The position numbers were made by a program, and so were the translations under genes. A stretch of 64,000 bases of DNA from Clostridiales bacterium (lineage in GTDB: Bacteria; Bacillota; Clostridia; Saccharofermentanales; Saccharofermentanaceae), in the NCBI GenBank assembly GCA_017513085.1, contig JAFWDK010000012.1, positions 1 to 64,000 on the forward strand, given 5' to 3'. Shown here in pieces: positions 23,704 to 34,559 of the stretch (positions within the stretch are counted from its first letter, which is position 1; each line of letters begins with the position of its first letter). A model generated the notes under the pieces. The model was not told the origin of the DNA. It worked only from the letters and a program-made list of their open reading frames with translations, and did not search any database.

Positions 23704-25337
23704 AATCAGAATATAATTTGCTTGATGAGCGATGGATTATAGTTACTCGACTTGATGGAAATCTAGAAAAAGTCTCTTTGCTTGAACTTTTTCAAAATGC
23801 CCACATCTATAAATCTTTTGATGGTGAATGTGAGACACAGAATATTTCCATCATTCGGTTGTGCTTGGCAGTCTTGACAACTGTGATTTCTAGGTTTGAT
23901 TTGGAAGGAAAGAATAATCCCATTGAAGATGATATTGATGCTACAACCAGATGGGGAGAATGGTGGAATAGAAAGTCATTTCCAATTCGAATCATATCAG
24001 AGTATCTCGAACAATATCGATTTAGGTTTTACCTTTTTGATGAACAATATCCTTTTTACCAAGATGCTTCAGTCGGGCAGGAACTGGCAATGGAATATAA
24101 AAAGGTAACAGGAAAGAAAAGAATCGCGGATGTGAGCACAGGGTATTACCCTTTGACAAAACTAATAGGGAATCTATCCGAAAGTGCAAACAAAAAGCGT
24201 TTGTTCAAAGCTGCTGATAAGAATAGTATCGAATTTGACGAAGCCGCACGATGGCTGATCAATTATATGAACACCGCGGATAAACCAGAAAAAAAGCCAA
24301 CACCGAAAAACTGCGGAATAATTGGAGAAATGGGCTGCGTTTATTGTCAAGGCAAAAGCATCTTTGAGACGCTTATGCTAAACCTGATTCCTGGCGCAGA
24401 TGGTTCATATGTGGAGAAACCGGAATGGGAAAAAACATCACCTACAGGAAATAATGAAGAGATTTTTCCGTCTTCAAAATCAGAATTATATACATTTCAA
24501 ATCAGAAGACTGTTCCTTGACAGGAGAGAGAATCTGATTGTTGGTTTCAAATCTAAAGCTGGTATGTGTTACAATAGCCTGCCACTTTGGGAACCTATGA
24601 CTATGTGGAGGATTCAAAGCAAGAATAGTATAGAAGAAATACGTCCTAAGCATCATGACCCTTCAGTAGTAATGTGGAGAAATCTATCATTATTGTTGGC
24701 TTCTACAAACGATTCTCGTAAACCAGAGGTTATAAGGTGGATTGAAACTCTTGAGAATCAGGACATATTTGATAGTAATTATTCGCTATCTATTAAGACT
24801 GCAGGTATTGAATATGGAAGTATGTCGTCGTCCATCTCCAACACATTTTACGATTCCCTCAGTTTTTCTGCTGTAATTATTAGAGAACAGGAAAAAAACG
24901 AGCAGAGTAATATTTTAAAAATCCTGGAATTGACCAATGATGTTGCGGACAGATTCGCATATTTCTGTGGGGTTTTGTATGTTGCTCAAGGTGGAGACAA
25001 GGAAGGTGAAAGCGGTGTAAGAAGAAAATCAAAAAGCCGGATGTATTCAGCGCTGGACCTTCCGTTCAGGCGATGGCTTCTCAAAGTCGGAACAGAATAT
25101 ATAACAGCGGGGCAGATAGAAAACAGCTGGTGGGAAATCATACAACGTATCTCCTTACATCTGGCCGACGAGGAGATAAGAAAAATGCCTGTGGAAGCAA
25201 TGATTGGCAAGATGATTTGGGATGAAAAGAAAAAGAAAAATATGATTTACAGTGGAGCAAAGGCATTAGAAGATTTCCACTATGAGATTTCGAAACCAGA
25301 TAGAGTGAAGGAGGTCAAAAATGGGAAGAAGAAGTGA
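23700..25337 (+). CDS. cas8e: Cas8e (CasA/Cse1), large subunit of type I-E Cascade
   Basis: A 545-residue protein matching the Cse1 family, somewhat longer than the E. coli protein of about 500 residues. The N-terminus (NLLDERWIIV) and the region QYPFYQDASV are typical. In Cascade this subunit recognises the PAM, helps open the target DNA and recruits Cas3. It starts with GTG, overlaps cas3 by 4 bases and has an AAGGAGG ribosome binding site. Its position between cas3 and cse2 is the standard type I-E order. The PAM-reading loop cannot be picked out reliably by eye. Confidence 0.95.
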   Translation: MKSEYNLLDERWIIVTRLDGNLEKVSLLELFQNAHIYKSFDGECETQNISIIRLCLAVLTTVISRFDLEGKNNPIEDDIDATTRWGEWWNRKSFPIRIISEYLEQYRFRFYLFDEQYPFYQDASVGQELAMEYKKVTGKKRIADVSTGYYPLTKLIGNLSESANKKRLFKAADKNSIEFDEAARWLINYMNTADKPEKKPTPKNCGIIGEMGCVYCQGKSIFETLMLNLIPGADGSYVEKPEWEKTSPTGNNEEIFPSSKSELYTFQIRRLFLDRRENLIVGFKSKAGMCYNSLPLWEPMTMWRIQSKNSIEEIRPKHHDPSVVMWRNLSLLLASTNDSRKPEVIRWIETLENQDIFDSNYSLSIKTAGIEYGSMSSSISNTFYDSLSFSAVIIREQEKNEQSNILKILELTNDVADRFAYFCGVLYVAQGGDKEGESGVRRKSKSRMYSALDLPFRRWLLKVGTEYITAGQIENSWWEIIQRISLHLADEEIRKMPVEAMIGKMIWDEKKKKNMIYSGAKALEDFHYEISKPDRVKEVKNGKKK

Positions 25338-25893
25338 TGCTTCGGCATTCGTTAATCGGAAGATTAGTTTGCTGAAAACAAGACCATCTTCTGAAGTTTC
25401 AGCTGCACTGGCAGAACTTCGGAGAGGCGCAGGAAAGGAGCCCGGATCAAATCCACTACTGTGGGAATGGACACTAGAAGGGTTACCCGATGAAGGATTT
25501 GGTGCAGAGCCATCGTATCTTGAAACATCAGTATATCTGGCGATGACATTGTTTTCTGTTCATCAACAAGGAAACGATGTTCAAACAAAGTGTATGAGCG
25601 TATCAAGTGTTCGTTTCGGCGAAGCTGTCAGAAGACTCTGTAAAAATGAGGATGATATTGACAGGATGATTAAGAAAATCAAGGCTGTGACATCTGCTGA
25701 TTCGATTACATCGGTAGCATATTATCTTCGTCAATTGATTTCGCTTCTTAAATCGAATGGAATCGGATTTGATTATGCTGATTTAGCTGGAGATCTTTAT
25801 GATTTTCAGTTTGAAGAAGGTCGTGATCGAATTGTGTTGAAATGGGCAAGAGATTTCTACAAAACTAAAAAGATTATATCTGAGGAGGAATAA
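25321..25893 (+). CDS. cse2: Cse2 (CasB), small subunit of Cascade
   Basis: A 190-residue mostly helical, basic protein typical of Cse2/CasB, with RLxxLxSKxxS-like pattern regions such as VRFGEAVRRL and a C-terminal helix ending WARDFY. Two copies of this subunit stabilise the crRNA-target hybrid and the displaced strand. The start overlaps the cas8e end by 17 bases and has a GGAGG site within the cas8e coding sequence. Recognised by family pattern and its fixed place between cas8e and cas7e. Confidence 0.93.
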   Translation: MGRRSDASAFVNRKISLLKTRPSSEVSAALAELRRGAGKEPGSNPLLWEWTLEGLPDEGFGAEPSYLETSVYLAMTLFSVHQQGNDVQTKCMSVSSVRFGEAVRRLCKNEDDIDRMIKKIKAVTSADSITSVAYYLRQLISLLKSNGIGFDYADLAGDLYDFQFEEGRDRIVLKWARDFYKTKKIISEEE

Positions 25894-25895
25894 TT

Positions 25896-26951
25896 ATGAA
25901 AGAAGAAAGAATTTATGTTGATGTTCATGTATTGCAAACAGTTCCGCCGAGCTGTGTGAATCGTGATGATACCGGAAGTCCCAAAACAGCTATTTACGGT
26001 GGAGTTCGAAGAGCTCGGATTTCTTCCCAGTCATGGAAACATGCAGTCAGATGTTATTTCAGAGATCATCTTGATGAGCAGAAACTTGCTTATAGAACTA
26101 AAAATGCGGATGCTAAGGTTGCTGATTATCTTGTTCAATATGGGATGAGTCAGGAAGAGGCGAAAAAGTCAGCTGTCAAGGCACTTAAAGATGCGAAGAT
26201 TATAGCTTCGGAAGATGGAAAAAAGAACGCATTATTCTTTATTAGTGACGCTCAAGCAAGAGCGGTTGCTTCAGCAATTAATTCTGGTGCTGATAACGAA
26301 GAGATTAAAAAGGCTCTCTCTGAAACTCCTGGCATAGAAATAGCCCTCTTTGGTCGAATGGTAGCTGATAATACGGCACTTGGAGAAGACGCTTGTTGCC
26401 AAGTTGCTCATGCTATATCAACTCATAAAGTATCTAATGAGTATGATTACTTTACAGCAGTTGATGACATACAAGATGATGATGCTTCCGGAGCGGGTCA
26501 TATTGGTTCGAATGAGTTTAATTCTGCAACTTTATATCGATATGCTACTGTTGCTGTCCATGATCTTGCAAATAGTCTTGGAACGGATACTGCTCAGAGC
26601 GTCTGTGATTTCTTGGAGGCTTTTGTTAAGTCGATGCCAACGGGAAAGATGAATTCGTACGCTAATAGAACTATTCCTGATGCAGTACTGGTTACGATTC
26701 GAAATGATCAGCCTGTGAATTTTGTCGGTGCATTTGAAGAAGCGGTTAACCCTGATAAGCAGTGCGGAGGATATGTTTCTGGTTCTGAAAAGAAACTTGA
26801 GATGTATGTTCTTGAAAGCTATAAGGACTTTATAGATTCTCCTTTGAAATCTTTTGTTGTTGGTAATCTTGATGACTCGTTGGGAGAAAAGGTGTCTTTC
26901 GGAGATTTGTTGCTCAAGGTAAAGGACGTGCTCGTGGAGAATCTCTCATAA
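25896..26951 (+). CDS. cas7e: Cas7e (CasC/Cse4), backbone subunit of Cascade
   Basis: A 351-residue protein with the conserved N-terminus of the family: VDVHVLQTVPPSCVNRDD, then AIYGGVRRARISSQSWKHA. Six copies form the backbone along the crRNA spacer. The middle region carries the family pattern GRMVADN and FTAVDD. The gene starts 2 bp after cse2 with a GAGGAGG site. Full length compared with the family, with no breaks. Confidence 0.97.
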   Translation: MKEERIYVDVHVLQTVPPSCVNRDDTGSPKTAIYGGVRRARISSQSWKHAVRCYFRDHLDEQKLAYRTKNADAKVADYLVQYGMSQEEAKKSAVKALKDAKIIASEDGKKNALFFISDAQARAVASAINSGADNEEIKKALSETPGIEIALFGRMVADNTALGEDACCQVAHAISTHKVSNEYDYFTAVDDIQDDDASGAGHIGSNEFNSATLYRYATVAVHDLANSLGTDTAQSVCDFLEAFVKSMPTGKMNSYANRTIPDAVLVTIRNDQPVNFVGAFEEAVNPDKQCGGYVSGSEKKLEMYVLESYKDFIDSPLKSFVVGNLDDSLGEKVSFGDLLLKVKDVLVENLS

Positions 26952-26966
26952 TGTGGAGGAAGTATT

Positions 26967-27680
26967 ATGTCTACGTTATTGATTAGGCTTGAAGGTCCTA
27001 TGCAATCCTGGGGGGATGAGTCTGCCTTTGGTGAAAGAAGGACTATGAGAGAACCGACGAAGAGCGGAATCATCGGCCTGGTAGCATCCTCACTGGGATA
27101 TAGAAGAGATGATGAAAGGCTGAAGACACTTTTATCTCTGAGATTTGGAGTCAGGATTGACAGAGAGGGTGTGAACGTATCTGAGTATGATTACCAGATC
27201 TCGAGGGTTGCATGTAAAAACCGTGGCCATTATGTAAGCCTCAAGTATGGTGAGTATGAAACGGAGCCTTCTCAATCAGTTCTCTCAAAACGATACTATC
27301 TCTTCGATGCATCCTTCTTATGTGGTCTGGAAGGAGATGAGAGAATGCTCAAGGACATTGCACATGCTCTTTGCCATCCAATGTGGCCGCTGTTTTTGGG
27401 GAGACGGTCTTGCCCGCCGGCAAAACCGATTTATGTTGCTATAAGAGATGGTTCGTTGGAGGATGCACTTAGGACTGAATCTTTGGCCCAAAGATCTGAA
27501 CTTCGAATCAGATATTGCATTGAACCGATTGATGCAGATAGCAGGGCATTTGAGCAAAAAGATCTGCCTCTTTCGTTTGATAAGCGGAAGAGAATCTATA
27601 GCAAGAGAAAAGTCATAGAAGGTTATTGGGATTACGTGGATTCTTGCGAGTCAGAACAAGATCCTCTCGCCATACTGTAA
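26967..27680 (+). CDS. cas5e: Cas5e (CasD) of Cascade
   Basis: A 237-residue RAMP protein. The N-terminus LLIRLEGPMQSWG and the following RRTMREPTKSGIIGLVA are hallmarks of Cas5e, which grips the 5' handle of the crRNA. The region LGRRSCPPAKPI is the usual glycine-rich portion near the C-terminal third. It sits 15 bp after cas7e with a GGAGG ribosome binding site. No catalytic role is expected, because cas6e is present as a separate gene. Confidence 0.96.
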   Translation: MSTLLIRLEGPMQSWGDESAFGERRTMREPTKSGIIGLVASSLGYRRDDERLKTLLSLRFGVRIDREGVNVSEYDYQISRVACKNRGHYVSLKYGEYETEPSQSVLSKRYYLFDASFLCGLEGDERMLKDIAHALCHPMWPLFLGRRSCPPAKPIYVAIRDGSLEDALRTESLAQRSELRIRYCIEPIDADSRAFEQKDLPLSFDKRKRIYSKRKVIEGYWDYVDSCESEQDPLAIL

Positions 27681-27690
27681 GGGGAAAAAT

Positions 27691-28314
27691 ATGTATTATT
27701 TATCTAGGATCATTCTTGATGATACAAATAGAAAGGTGATGGAAGGATTTGCTAGACCATCACTTTTCCATGGAGCCGTAGAAAGAAGCATAGACGGTCC
27801 GCGAAAACGAAACATATGGAGAATTGACAGGTTCAAAGGCAAATCCTGTCTGCTATTGGTAACGTCTGAAAAACCGGATTTGAGTTCAATTCAGAAAGAG
27901 TTTGGATATGAAAATGTGCAGCCGGAGATTAAAGAATATGATGCTTTTCTCCAGAAACTATCATGCGGACAGATATGGAGGTTCAGAATTAAGTTGAACC
28001 CGGTTGTGAATCGTGATTCTAAGAGGATCCCTATTAAATCGTCTCAAATGAAAGACTGGTTTATGGGAAAAGTGGAATCATACGGATTCACAGTCAATTC
28101 AGATGGTTTTGATATAGTTGACTTGCGAGATTATGATTTCCATAAGAATGGCGAATCATATCTTAAAAAGGAACCAAAAGTAAGATTTAAAACCGTAACG
28201 TTCGAAGGTATTCTGACTATAACGGACTCCGAAAAAATCAAGAGTGCCTTGGTCACCGGCATTGGAAAAGAAAAAGCTTTCGGATGCGGTTTGCTCACAC
28301 TTGCGGGTTTGTAA
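27691..28314 (+). CDS. cas6e: Cas6e (CasE/Cse3), crRNA-processing endoribonuclease
   Basis: A 207-residue RAMP protein. Near the N-terminus is LFHGAVERS, whose His is the likely catalytic residue, and the C-terminus has the glycine-rich loop GIGKEKAFGCGLLTL that is diagnostic of the family. It cuts the repeat hairpin (CCCCGCG with CGGGG here) and stays bound to the crRNA 3' end. Start at 27691, 10 bp after cas5e, with a GGGGAAA site. cas1e starts 1 bp after its stop codon. Confidence 0.96.
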   Translation: MYYLSRIILDDTNRKVMEGFARPSLFHGAVERSIDGPRKRNIWRIDRFKGKSCLLLVTSEKPDLSSIQKEFGYENVQPEIKEYDAFLQKLSCGQIWRFRIKLNPVVNRDSKRIPIKSSQMKDWFMGKVESYGFTVNSDGFDIVDLRDYDFHKNGESYLKKEPKVRFKTVTFEGILTITDSEKIKSALVTGIGKEKAFGCGLLTLAGL

Positions 28315-28315
28315 T

Positions 28316-29260
28316 ATGGATACATATAATACAAAACCAGAATTGCAATCCTTAGTTCCTGTAAATGACAGGATGAGTTTTTTGTATGTTGAAAAATGTA
28401 ATGTCAATCGTGAGTCTGGTGCTATATCATTTACGAATAAAGAAGGGCAGATCAATGTTCCAGCTTCATCCATTTCTGTTCTGTTACTAGGCCCTGGATG
28501 TGACATATCACATAGAGCTTTGGAGCTTATAGCTGATTCAGGAACATCTGTTGTGTGGGTGGGGGAGCATGGTGTCAGATATTACTGCCATGGTCGACCT
28601 TTAACCCGGACCTCTTCGTTGCTTATAAAACAGGCTACTATGGTCTCGAATGAAAGAAAGCGACTTGATGTTGCTCGTAAAATGTACGCAATGAGATTCC
28701 CAGGGGAGGATATTTCCAAGATGACATTAGCCCAGTTGAGAGGCAGAGAAGGCGCACGGGTTAGGAGAGTTTACAGAGAATTTGCTCATAAGTTTGGTGT
28801 TCCCTGGAATGGACGCGAATATGATCCAGAGGACTTTAACAATTCTAATGAGATTAACAAAGCTCTTTCTGCCGCCAACATCTGTTTATATGGTCTAGCG
28901 CATAGTGTAATTGCGGCACTAGGACTATCTCCGGGCTTGGGCTTTATTCACACTGGCCATGAAAGATCATTTGTCTATGATCTTGCTGATTTATATAAGG
29001 CAGAAATATCTATTCCAATTTCATTCCAAACGGTAGCGGAGACCCCGTCTGATATTGAATCTGCAGTTAGACACAAAATGAGAGACTGCTTTTATTCAAC
29101 AAAAGTTTTGAGACGGATGGTTGCGGACATATATACTATTTTATCGGAGAATGAAGAAGAAACTAGTGTAGAGGTGGATGTGTTGAAATTATGGGATAAC
29201 AAACAGGGTGAGGTTGATTCCGGGAAGCAGTATTCCTGTGATGAAGAAGATATAAAATGA
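28316..29260 (+). CDS. cas1e: Cas1e integrase
   Basis: A 314-residue protein from the ATG at 28316; an open frame extends back to 28244 inside cas6e but would break the family N-terminus. The three metal-binding catalytic residues line up with E. coli Cas1 E141, H208 and D221 at exactly equal spacing: E145, H212 and D225. The motif GRPLTRTSSLL and the segment GLGFIHTGHERSFVYDLADLYK are typical of Cas1e. With Cas2 it inserts new spacers at the leader end of the array. The cas2 fusion gene overlaps its stop by 4 bases (ATGA). Confidence 0.97.
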   Translation: MDTYNTKPELQSLVPVNDRMSFLYVEKCNVNRESGAISFTNKEGQINVPASSISVLLLGPGCDISHRALELIADSGTSVVWVGEHGVRYYCHGRPLTRTSSLLIKQATMVSNERKRLDVARKMYAMRFPGEDISKMTLAQLRGREGARVRRVYREFAHKFGVPWNGREYDPEDFNNSNEINKALSAANICLYGLAHSVIAALGLSPGLGFIHTGHERSFVYDLADLYKAEISIPISFQTVAETPSDIESAVRHKMRDCFYSTKVLRRMVADIYTILSENEEETSVEVDVLKLWDNKQGEVDSGKQYSCDEEDIK

Positions 29261-30108
29261 TTGTATTATCTCTGTCAAAATGTTCTGCTTCTTTGAGAGG
29301 TGATTTGACCAAATGGTTGATGGAAATAGATACTGGAGTCTATGTTGGACGAGTTTCTGCTCGAGTCAGAGATCATTTATGGAAGAAGGTTGAAAACAAT
29401 ATAGGAGAAGGTCGTGCTATTCTCGTGTTCAGCGCACAGAACGAGCAAGGCTTTGATATAAAGACAATTAATTCAGAAAGATATCCTATTGATTGTGACG
29501 GACTTAAGTTAATGATGATACCTGCTAAGGAACCTCTCAAAGAAAGGAAGATTCATCAAACGAGAATCAAGAAAGCAAGTAGTAACCCAACAACGAAGTA
29601 TCCAGCAAATTCCTATGTGGTGCTTGACATAGAAACAACAGGCCTTGATAAAACAAGCGATAGAATCATCGAGTTTGCTTGCTTATCTGTAAGCAGAGAT
29701 GAGATTACTAAAGAGTTGCATGGATTTATAAAACATGAGCAACCTCTTTCCGATATGATAGTCAATTTAACAGGAATTACAGATGAAATGATTAATGGAG
29801 GAATGGATGAAAAAAGAGCATTAACAGATATATTAGACTTTATAGGACAAGAGTCTATTGTTATTCACAATGCCGAGTTTGACATTGGTTTTTTAAATGC
29901 AGCTTTACTTAGACACAACATGCCTCTCCTTTCAAATGTGTGTGTAGATACGCTAAAAATGGCAAGAAGGAGAGTTAAGGATGTAGAAAACTATAAGCTT
30001 GACACCCTAATTAAGCGTTTCTCATTAACTGCTCGGAAAAAACATAGAGCGTTAAGTGATTGTCATATAACATATGAGTTGTACAAAAGATTAATTGAAA
30101 TCGTATAA
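29257..30108 (+). CDS. cas2e: Cas2e fused to a DnaQ-like DEDDh 3'-5' exonuclease
   Basis: A 283-residue fusion. Residues 1 to about 92 are Cas2e (SLSKCSASLRGDLTKWL, then GVYVGRVSARVRD). After a 25-residue basic linker, residues about 118-283 form an exonuclease with all five DEDDh residues: D124 and E126 in DIETTG, D209 in AEFDIGF, H263 and D268 in HRALSD. Such fusions are known in some type I-E systems, where the exonuclease trims the single-stranded ends of pre-spacers before integration. The residues for both halves are intact. It is the last cas gene, and the array starts 51 bp after its stop. Confidence 0.96.
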   Translation: MIVLSLSKCSASLRGDLTKWLMEIDTGVYVGRVSARVRDHLWKKVENNIGEGRAILVFSAQNEQGFDIKTINSERYPIDCDGLKLMMIPAKEPLKERKIHQTRIKKASSNPTTKYPANSYVVLDIETTGLDKTSDRIIEFACLSVSRDEITKELHGFIKHEQPLSDMIVNLTGITDEMINGGMDEKRALTDILDFIGQESIVIHNAEFDIGFLNAALLRHNMPLLSNVCVDTLKMARRRVKDVENYKLDTLIKRFSLTARKKHRALSDCHITYELYKRLIEIV

Positions 30109-30159
30109 AAACGAACCTTGACAATTAAATATTCCCCATTTTTATGGTATTATTCAAGT
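30109..30159 (+). promoter_or_regulatory. CRISPR leader with promoter
   Basis: The leader is only 51 bp and AT-rich. It has a perfect -35 box TTGACA (30118-30123) and a fair -10 box TATGGT (30143-30148) at 19-bp spacing. Transcription from here would run into the first repeat. No separate long leader exists, so any integration signal must lie in these 51 bp or in the cas2 3' end. Confidence 0.6.
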
Positions 30160-31710
<1,551 letters not shown>

Positions 31711-32040
31711 TATGACCTTTGGAGATGAACAGCTGTTTCCTGCGAGAAAAACGTAGTTTGAAACATTTTGAATGACACATATAAGCCATGACTGCACAAG
31801 CTCATTCAAAACGACAAATCTCTTATATTGTTACCATGGATCTTGTGAAAAAGCCTGCAGAAGCAATGTATGCCTTGCTAAACAATAGTTATAGTTCGCA
31901 TTACAATTTTCGTATCTAAGTTTGCAAAAAATCAGGAACTTGTTTATGACAGAAGCGGGATAGACGAGACATTGATTACTGCAGAATGGACGTGAGAAAG
32001 ATTGAATATAATATATGAATATCCATGGTATTTGCTTAGG
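31711..32040. other. Non-coding stretch after the array with one inverted repeat
   Basis: No gene is supported in 31711-32104. It contains a 10-bp inverted repeat, TTTTGAATGA (31766-31775) and TCATTCAAAA (31802-31811), which might end array transcription but lacks a T-run. A 27-codon open frame from 31836 is unrecognised. Confidence 0.5.
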
Positions 32041-32069
32041 TTGCACATATATCCCTGAATAGTTAGAAT
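32041..32069 (+). promoter_or_regulatory. Putative promoter of the DUF2075 gene
   Basis: TTGCAC (32041-32046) and TAGAAT (32064-32069) are 17 bp apart, a good match to the housekeeping consensus. The gene starts at 32105. Confidence 0.55.
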
Positions 32070-32104
32070 TAGTATTAGAAATACAATTCTGCTGGGGGAT
32101 GCAT

Positions 32105-33997
32105 ATGCTTGTCTATTCTGGAATCAAAACGGATTTTATGCGTGATGTAGATGACGGTGTTCTTGCGGGGAAAATCAAGCAGACTATCCTTGAGAAGATG
32201 GGGAGAAGGACGCCGGATAGTGAGTTCCGTTCTTGGGAGAATTCCATGAAGGATATGTTTATTGTGATGAGTGATTCTCAGATCCCTGAAGATTCCGGTG
32301 TGGCGATTGAATATAACATTCCGCAGACGGCGAAGCGTGTGGACTTTATTATATCCGGTTATGACAAAGACAACCGTCCTTCCATTGTGGTGATTGAACT
32401 CAAGCAGTGGGAGATGCTCAAGGCTATTGCAGGGATGGATGCTTTGGTAGAGACATATACGGGTGGAGCAAATAGAAGAGTGGTACACCCGTCTTATCAG
32501 GCCTGGTCATATGCGCAGCTGATCAAAGACTATAACTCTACAGTCCAGGATAAAGAGATTCAGATCTGGCCTTGCGCATATTTGCATAACTATGCACGTA
32601 AAGAAGACGATCCAATCGATAGTGAGTGGTACGATGAGTACCAGAAAGAAGCCCCTGCATTTACAAAAGGTCAGAACGCTAAGCTGCGTGAGTATATCAA
32701 GAAAAGCATTGTAAAAGGCGACAGCAAAGAAGTTCTTTACTATCTTGAGAATGGAAAGATACGTCCTTCCAAGAGCCTGCAGGATTCCATCGGAAAGATG
32801 TTGAAAGGTAATCCTGAGTTCATCATGATCGATGAACAGAAAGTGGTATACGAAGAAGTAGTTCGGCTATCAGAGCTTTGCCAGAAAGATAATAAGAAAA
32901 GGACGATTATCTGTCAGGGCGGCCCGGGAACCGGAAAGACGGTTATTGCTGTAAATCTTCTTGCAGAACTGACGCAAAGAGGACAGATGGTCCAGTATGT
33001 ATCTAAGAATGCTGCGCCTCGTCAAGTCTATCTTCGAAAGTTGAAGGGGACTTATTCAAAGAGTAGCGTCAATAATATGTTCAAAGGTTCCGGCCAGTAT
33101 TTTGAGGCGCCTGAAAACTTTGCGGGGACACTGTTGGTGGATGAGGCACACCGATTAAATGAGAAATCCGGAATCTACCATAACAACGGAGAGAATCAGA
33201 TAAAAGAACTGATCCATTCCTGTCTGTGTAGTGTTTTCTTTATTGACGAAGATCAGCGTGTGACGATGGATGATATCGGCAGCATTGACCAGATAAAACG
33301 ATGGGCAAGAGAGGCGGATTCTCAGGTATATGAGATGGAGCTGGTTTCTCAGTTCCGTTGCAATGGTTCGAATGGTTATATGGCATGGCTGGACGATGTT
33401 CTTCAGATCCGTGAAACGGCAAATCCGGATCTGGATGGATTGGATTTTGATATCCGCATCTGTGATACTCCGGGTGAAGTGCGTGATCTGATTTTTGAGA
33501 AGAACAGAAGCACAAACCGCGCGCGTATCCTTGCGGGTTATTGCTGGAATTGGAATAAGAAAGAAGCAAACAACACGGATTATCATGACATAAAGATCGG
33601 AGACTTCGAAATGAGTTGGAATCTTGACGGCGGAGAACCTTTTGCTGTATCGGATACGTCTGTGAATGAGATCGGATGCATTCATACATCACAGGGCCTG
33701 GAGTTTGATTATGTCGGCGTAATAATCGGCGAGGATATCCGCTATGAGGATGGTAAAGTCATTACCGACTTCTCGAAACGCGCTCAAACTGATCAGTCAC
33801 TTCGAGGAATCAAGAAACTGAATAAGGAAAATCCTGAAGAAGCACGGGAGCGTGCAGATCAGATTATCCGGAATACATACCGAACACTTCTGACACGCGG
33901 AATGAAAGGTTGCTATATCTACTGTGTGGACTCGGAGTTGGAACGGTATCTGAAAGAAAGAATAAACGCATATAACTCGAAGAAGGTGAATACATGA
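32105..33997 (+). CDS. DUF2075 (Schlafen-group-3-like) P-loop NTPase with N-terminal nuclease-like domain
   Basis: A 630-residue protein. I choose the ATG at 32105, giving the family start M-L-V-Y-S-G, 6 nt after GGGGG; an ATG at 32099 is too close to that site. The N-terminal part (about 50-150) contains RVDFIISG followed by IVVIELKQWE, a PD-(D/E)xK nuclease-like pattern. The helicase-like part has Walker A GGPGTGKT (272-279), DEAH (346-349), the arginine-containing motif SQFRCNGS and a C-terminal motif TSQGLEFDYVGV. This set is typical of DUF2075 proteins, which occur in defence islands. It overlaps the MazG-like gene by 4 bases and follows the CRISPR array, so a defence role is likely but not shown. 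Confidence 0.88.
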   Translation: MLVYSGIKTDFMRDVDDGVLAGKIKQTILEKMGRRTPDSEFRSWENSMKDMFIVMSDSQIPEDSGVAIEYNIPQTAKRVDFIISGYDKDNRPSIVVIELKQWEMLKAIAGMDALVETYTGGANRRVVHPSYQAWSYAQLIKDYNSTVQDKEIQIWPCAYLHNYARKEDDPIDSEWYDEYQKEAPAFTKGQNAKLREYIKKSIVKGDSKEVLYYLENGKIRPSKSLQDSIGKMLKGNPEFIMIDEQKVVYEEVVRLSELCQKDNKKRTIICQGGPGTGKTVIAVNLLAELTQRGQMVQYVSKNAAPRQVYLRKLKGTYSKSSVNNMFKGSGQYFEAPENFAGTLLVDEAHRLNEKSGIYHNNGENQIKELIHSCLCSVFFIDEDQRVTMDDIGSIDQIKRWAREADSQVYEMELVSQFRCNGSNGYMAWLDDVLQIRETANPDLDGLDFDIRICDTPGEVRDLIFEKNRSTNRARILAGYCWNWNKKEANNTDYHDIKIGDFEMSWNLDGGEPFAVSDTSVNEIGCIHTSQGLEFDYVGVIIGEDIRYEDGKVITDFSKRAQTDQSLRGIKKLNKENPEEARERADQIIRNTYRTLLTRGMKGCYIYCVDSELERYLKERINAYNSKKVNT

Positions 33998-34314
33998 ATG
34001 ATCAGACGATAGCAAGGATTAGAAAGTTTAAAGAAGAACGGGATTGGGATAAGTTTCATACTCCGGCAAATCTCGCGAAATCCATATCCATCGAAGCAAA
34101 TGAACTACTCGAGTGCTTTCAGTGGAGCGATACGGAATACAATCTCCAGCATGTGAAAGAAGAACTGGCGGATGTGCTTGTTTATTGCCGAGACTTGCTC
34201 GATAAACTCGGACTGGACGAAGACGAAATCGTCAATATGAAGATGGATCAGAATGAAGCGAAGTATCCGGCTGACAAGGCTAGAGGAAATAGTACAAAGT
34301 ATGACGAGCTGTGA
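33994..34314 (+). CDS. MazG-like nucleotide pyrophosphohydrolase
   Basis: A 106-residue all-helical protein with the MazG-like motif: SIEANELLECFQW followed by EELADVLVYCRDL, which supplies the acidic residues for magnesium binding. These small enzymes hydrolyse (d)NTPs to monophosphates and pyrophosphate and can act as house-cleaning or defence-related enzymes. It overlaps the DUF2075 gene (ATGA) and must be translated with it. This gene pair suggests joint action, for example changing nucleotide pools while the helicase acts on foreign nucleic acid; that is inference. Length is normal for the small MazG-like group. Confidence 0.9.
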   Translation: MNDQTIARIRKFKEERDWDKFHTPANLAKSISIEANELLECFQWSDTEYNLQHVKEELADVLVYCRDLLDKLGLDEDEIVNMKMDQNEAKYPADKARGNSTKYDEL

Positions 34315-34381
34315 ATGGTGAATCTCAGCTTAGTTGGTGAGAATAAGTGAAAACTATATAGTGCATGCTTTGGGGGAGTAA

Positions 34382-34521
34382 ATGCGTCGTAGAGTTGAAA
34401 TAGGTGTAAATGATTTAGCGACATGGTGTAAAACACATAACACCTAATTGATGAGTTGGATTCAGCTAACGAATTTCAAAAAGGGAAGCAGTTCAATGAA
34501 ATGACATATTATCAGTTCTAG
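34382..34521 (+). pseudogene. Frameshifted fragment of a zinc-ribbon (DUF4379-like) protein
   Basis: From the ATG at 34382 the frame reads MRRRVEIGVNDLATWCKTHN and stops at 34445. Shifting frame by one base there continues as LIDELDSANEFQKGKQFNEM up to a stop at 34519. Together they resemble the unit NDLATW...LLDEWDYEKN...P.EVTY that is repeated in DUF4379-type zinc-ribbon proteins of Clostridia. The unit itself is degraded and the Cys/His zinc part is missing. GGGGGAG just before the ATG may be the old ribosome binding site. The match is from memory of the family pattern, so moderate confidence only. Confidence 0.42.
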
Positions 34522-34559
34522 CCATGCTTTTTCAAAATGCATGGTTTCAGGGAGAATAC

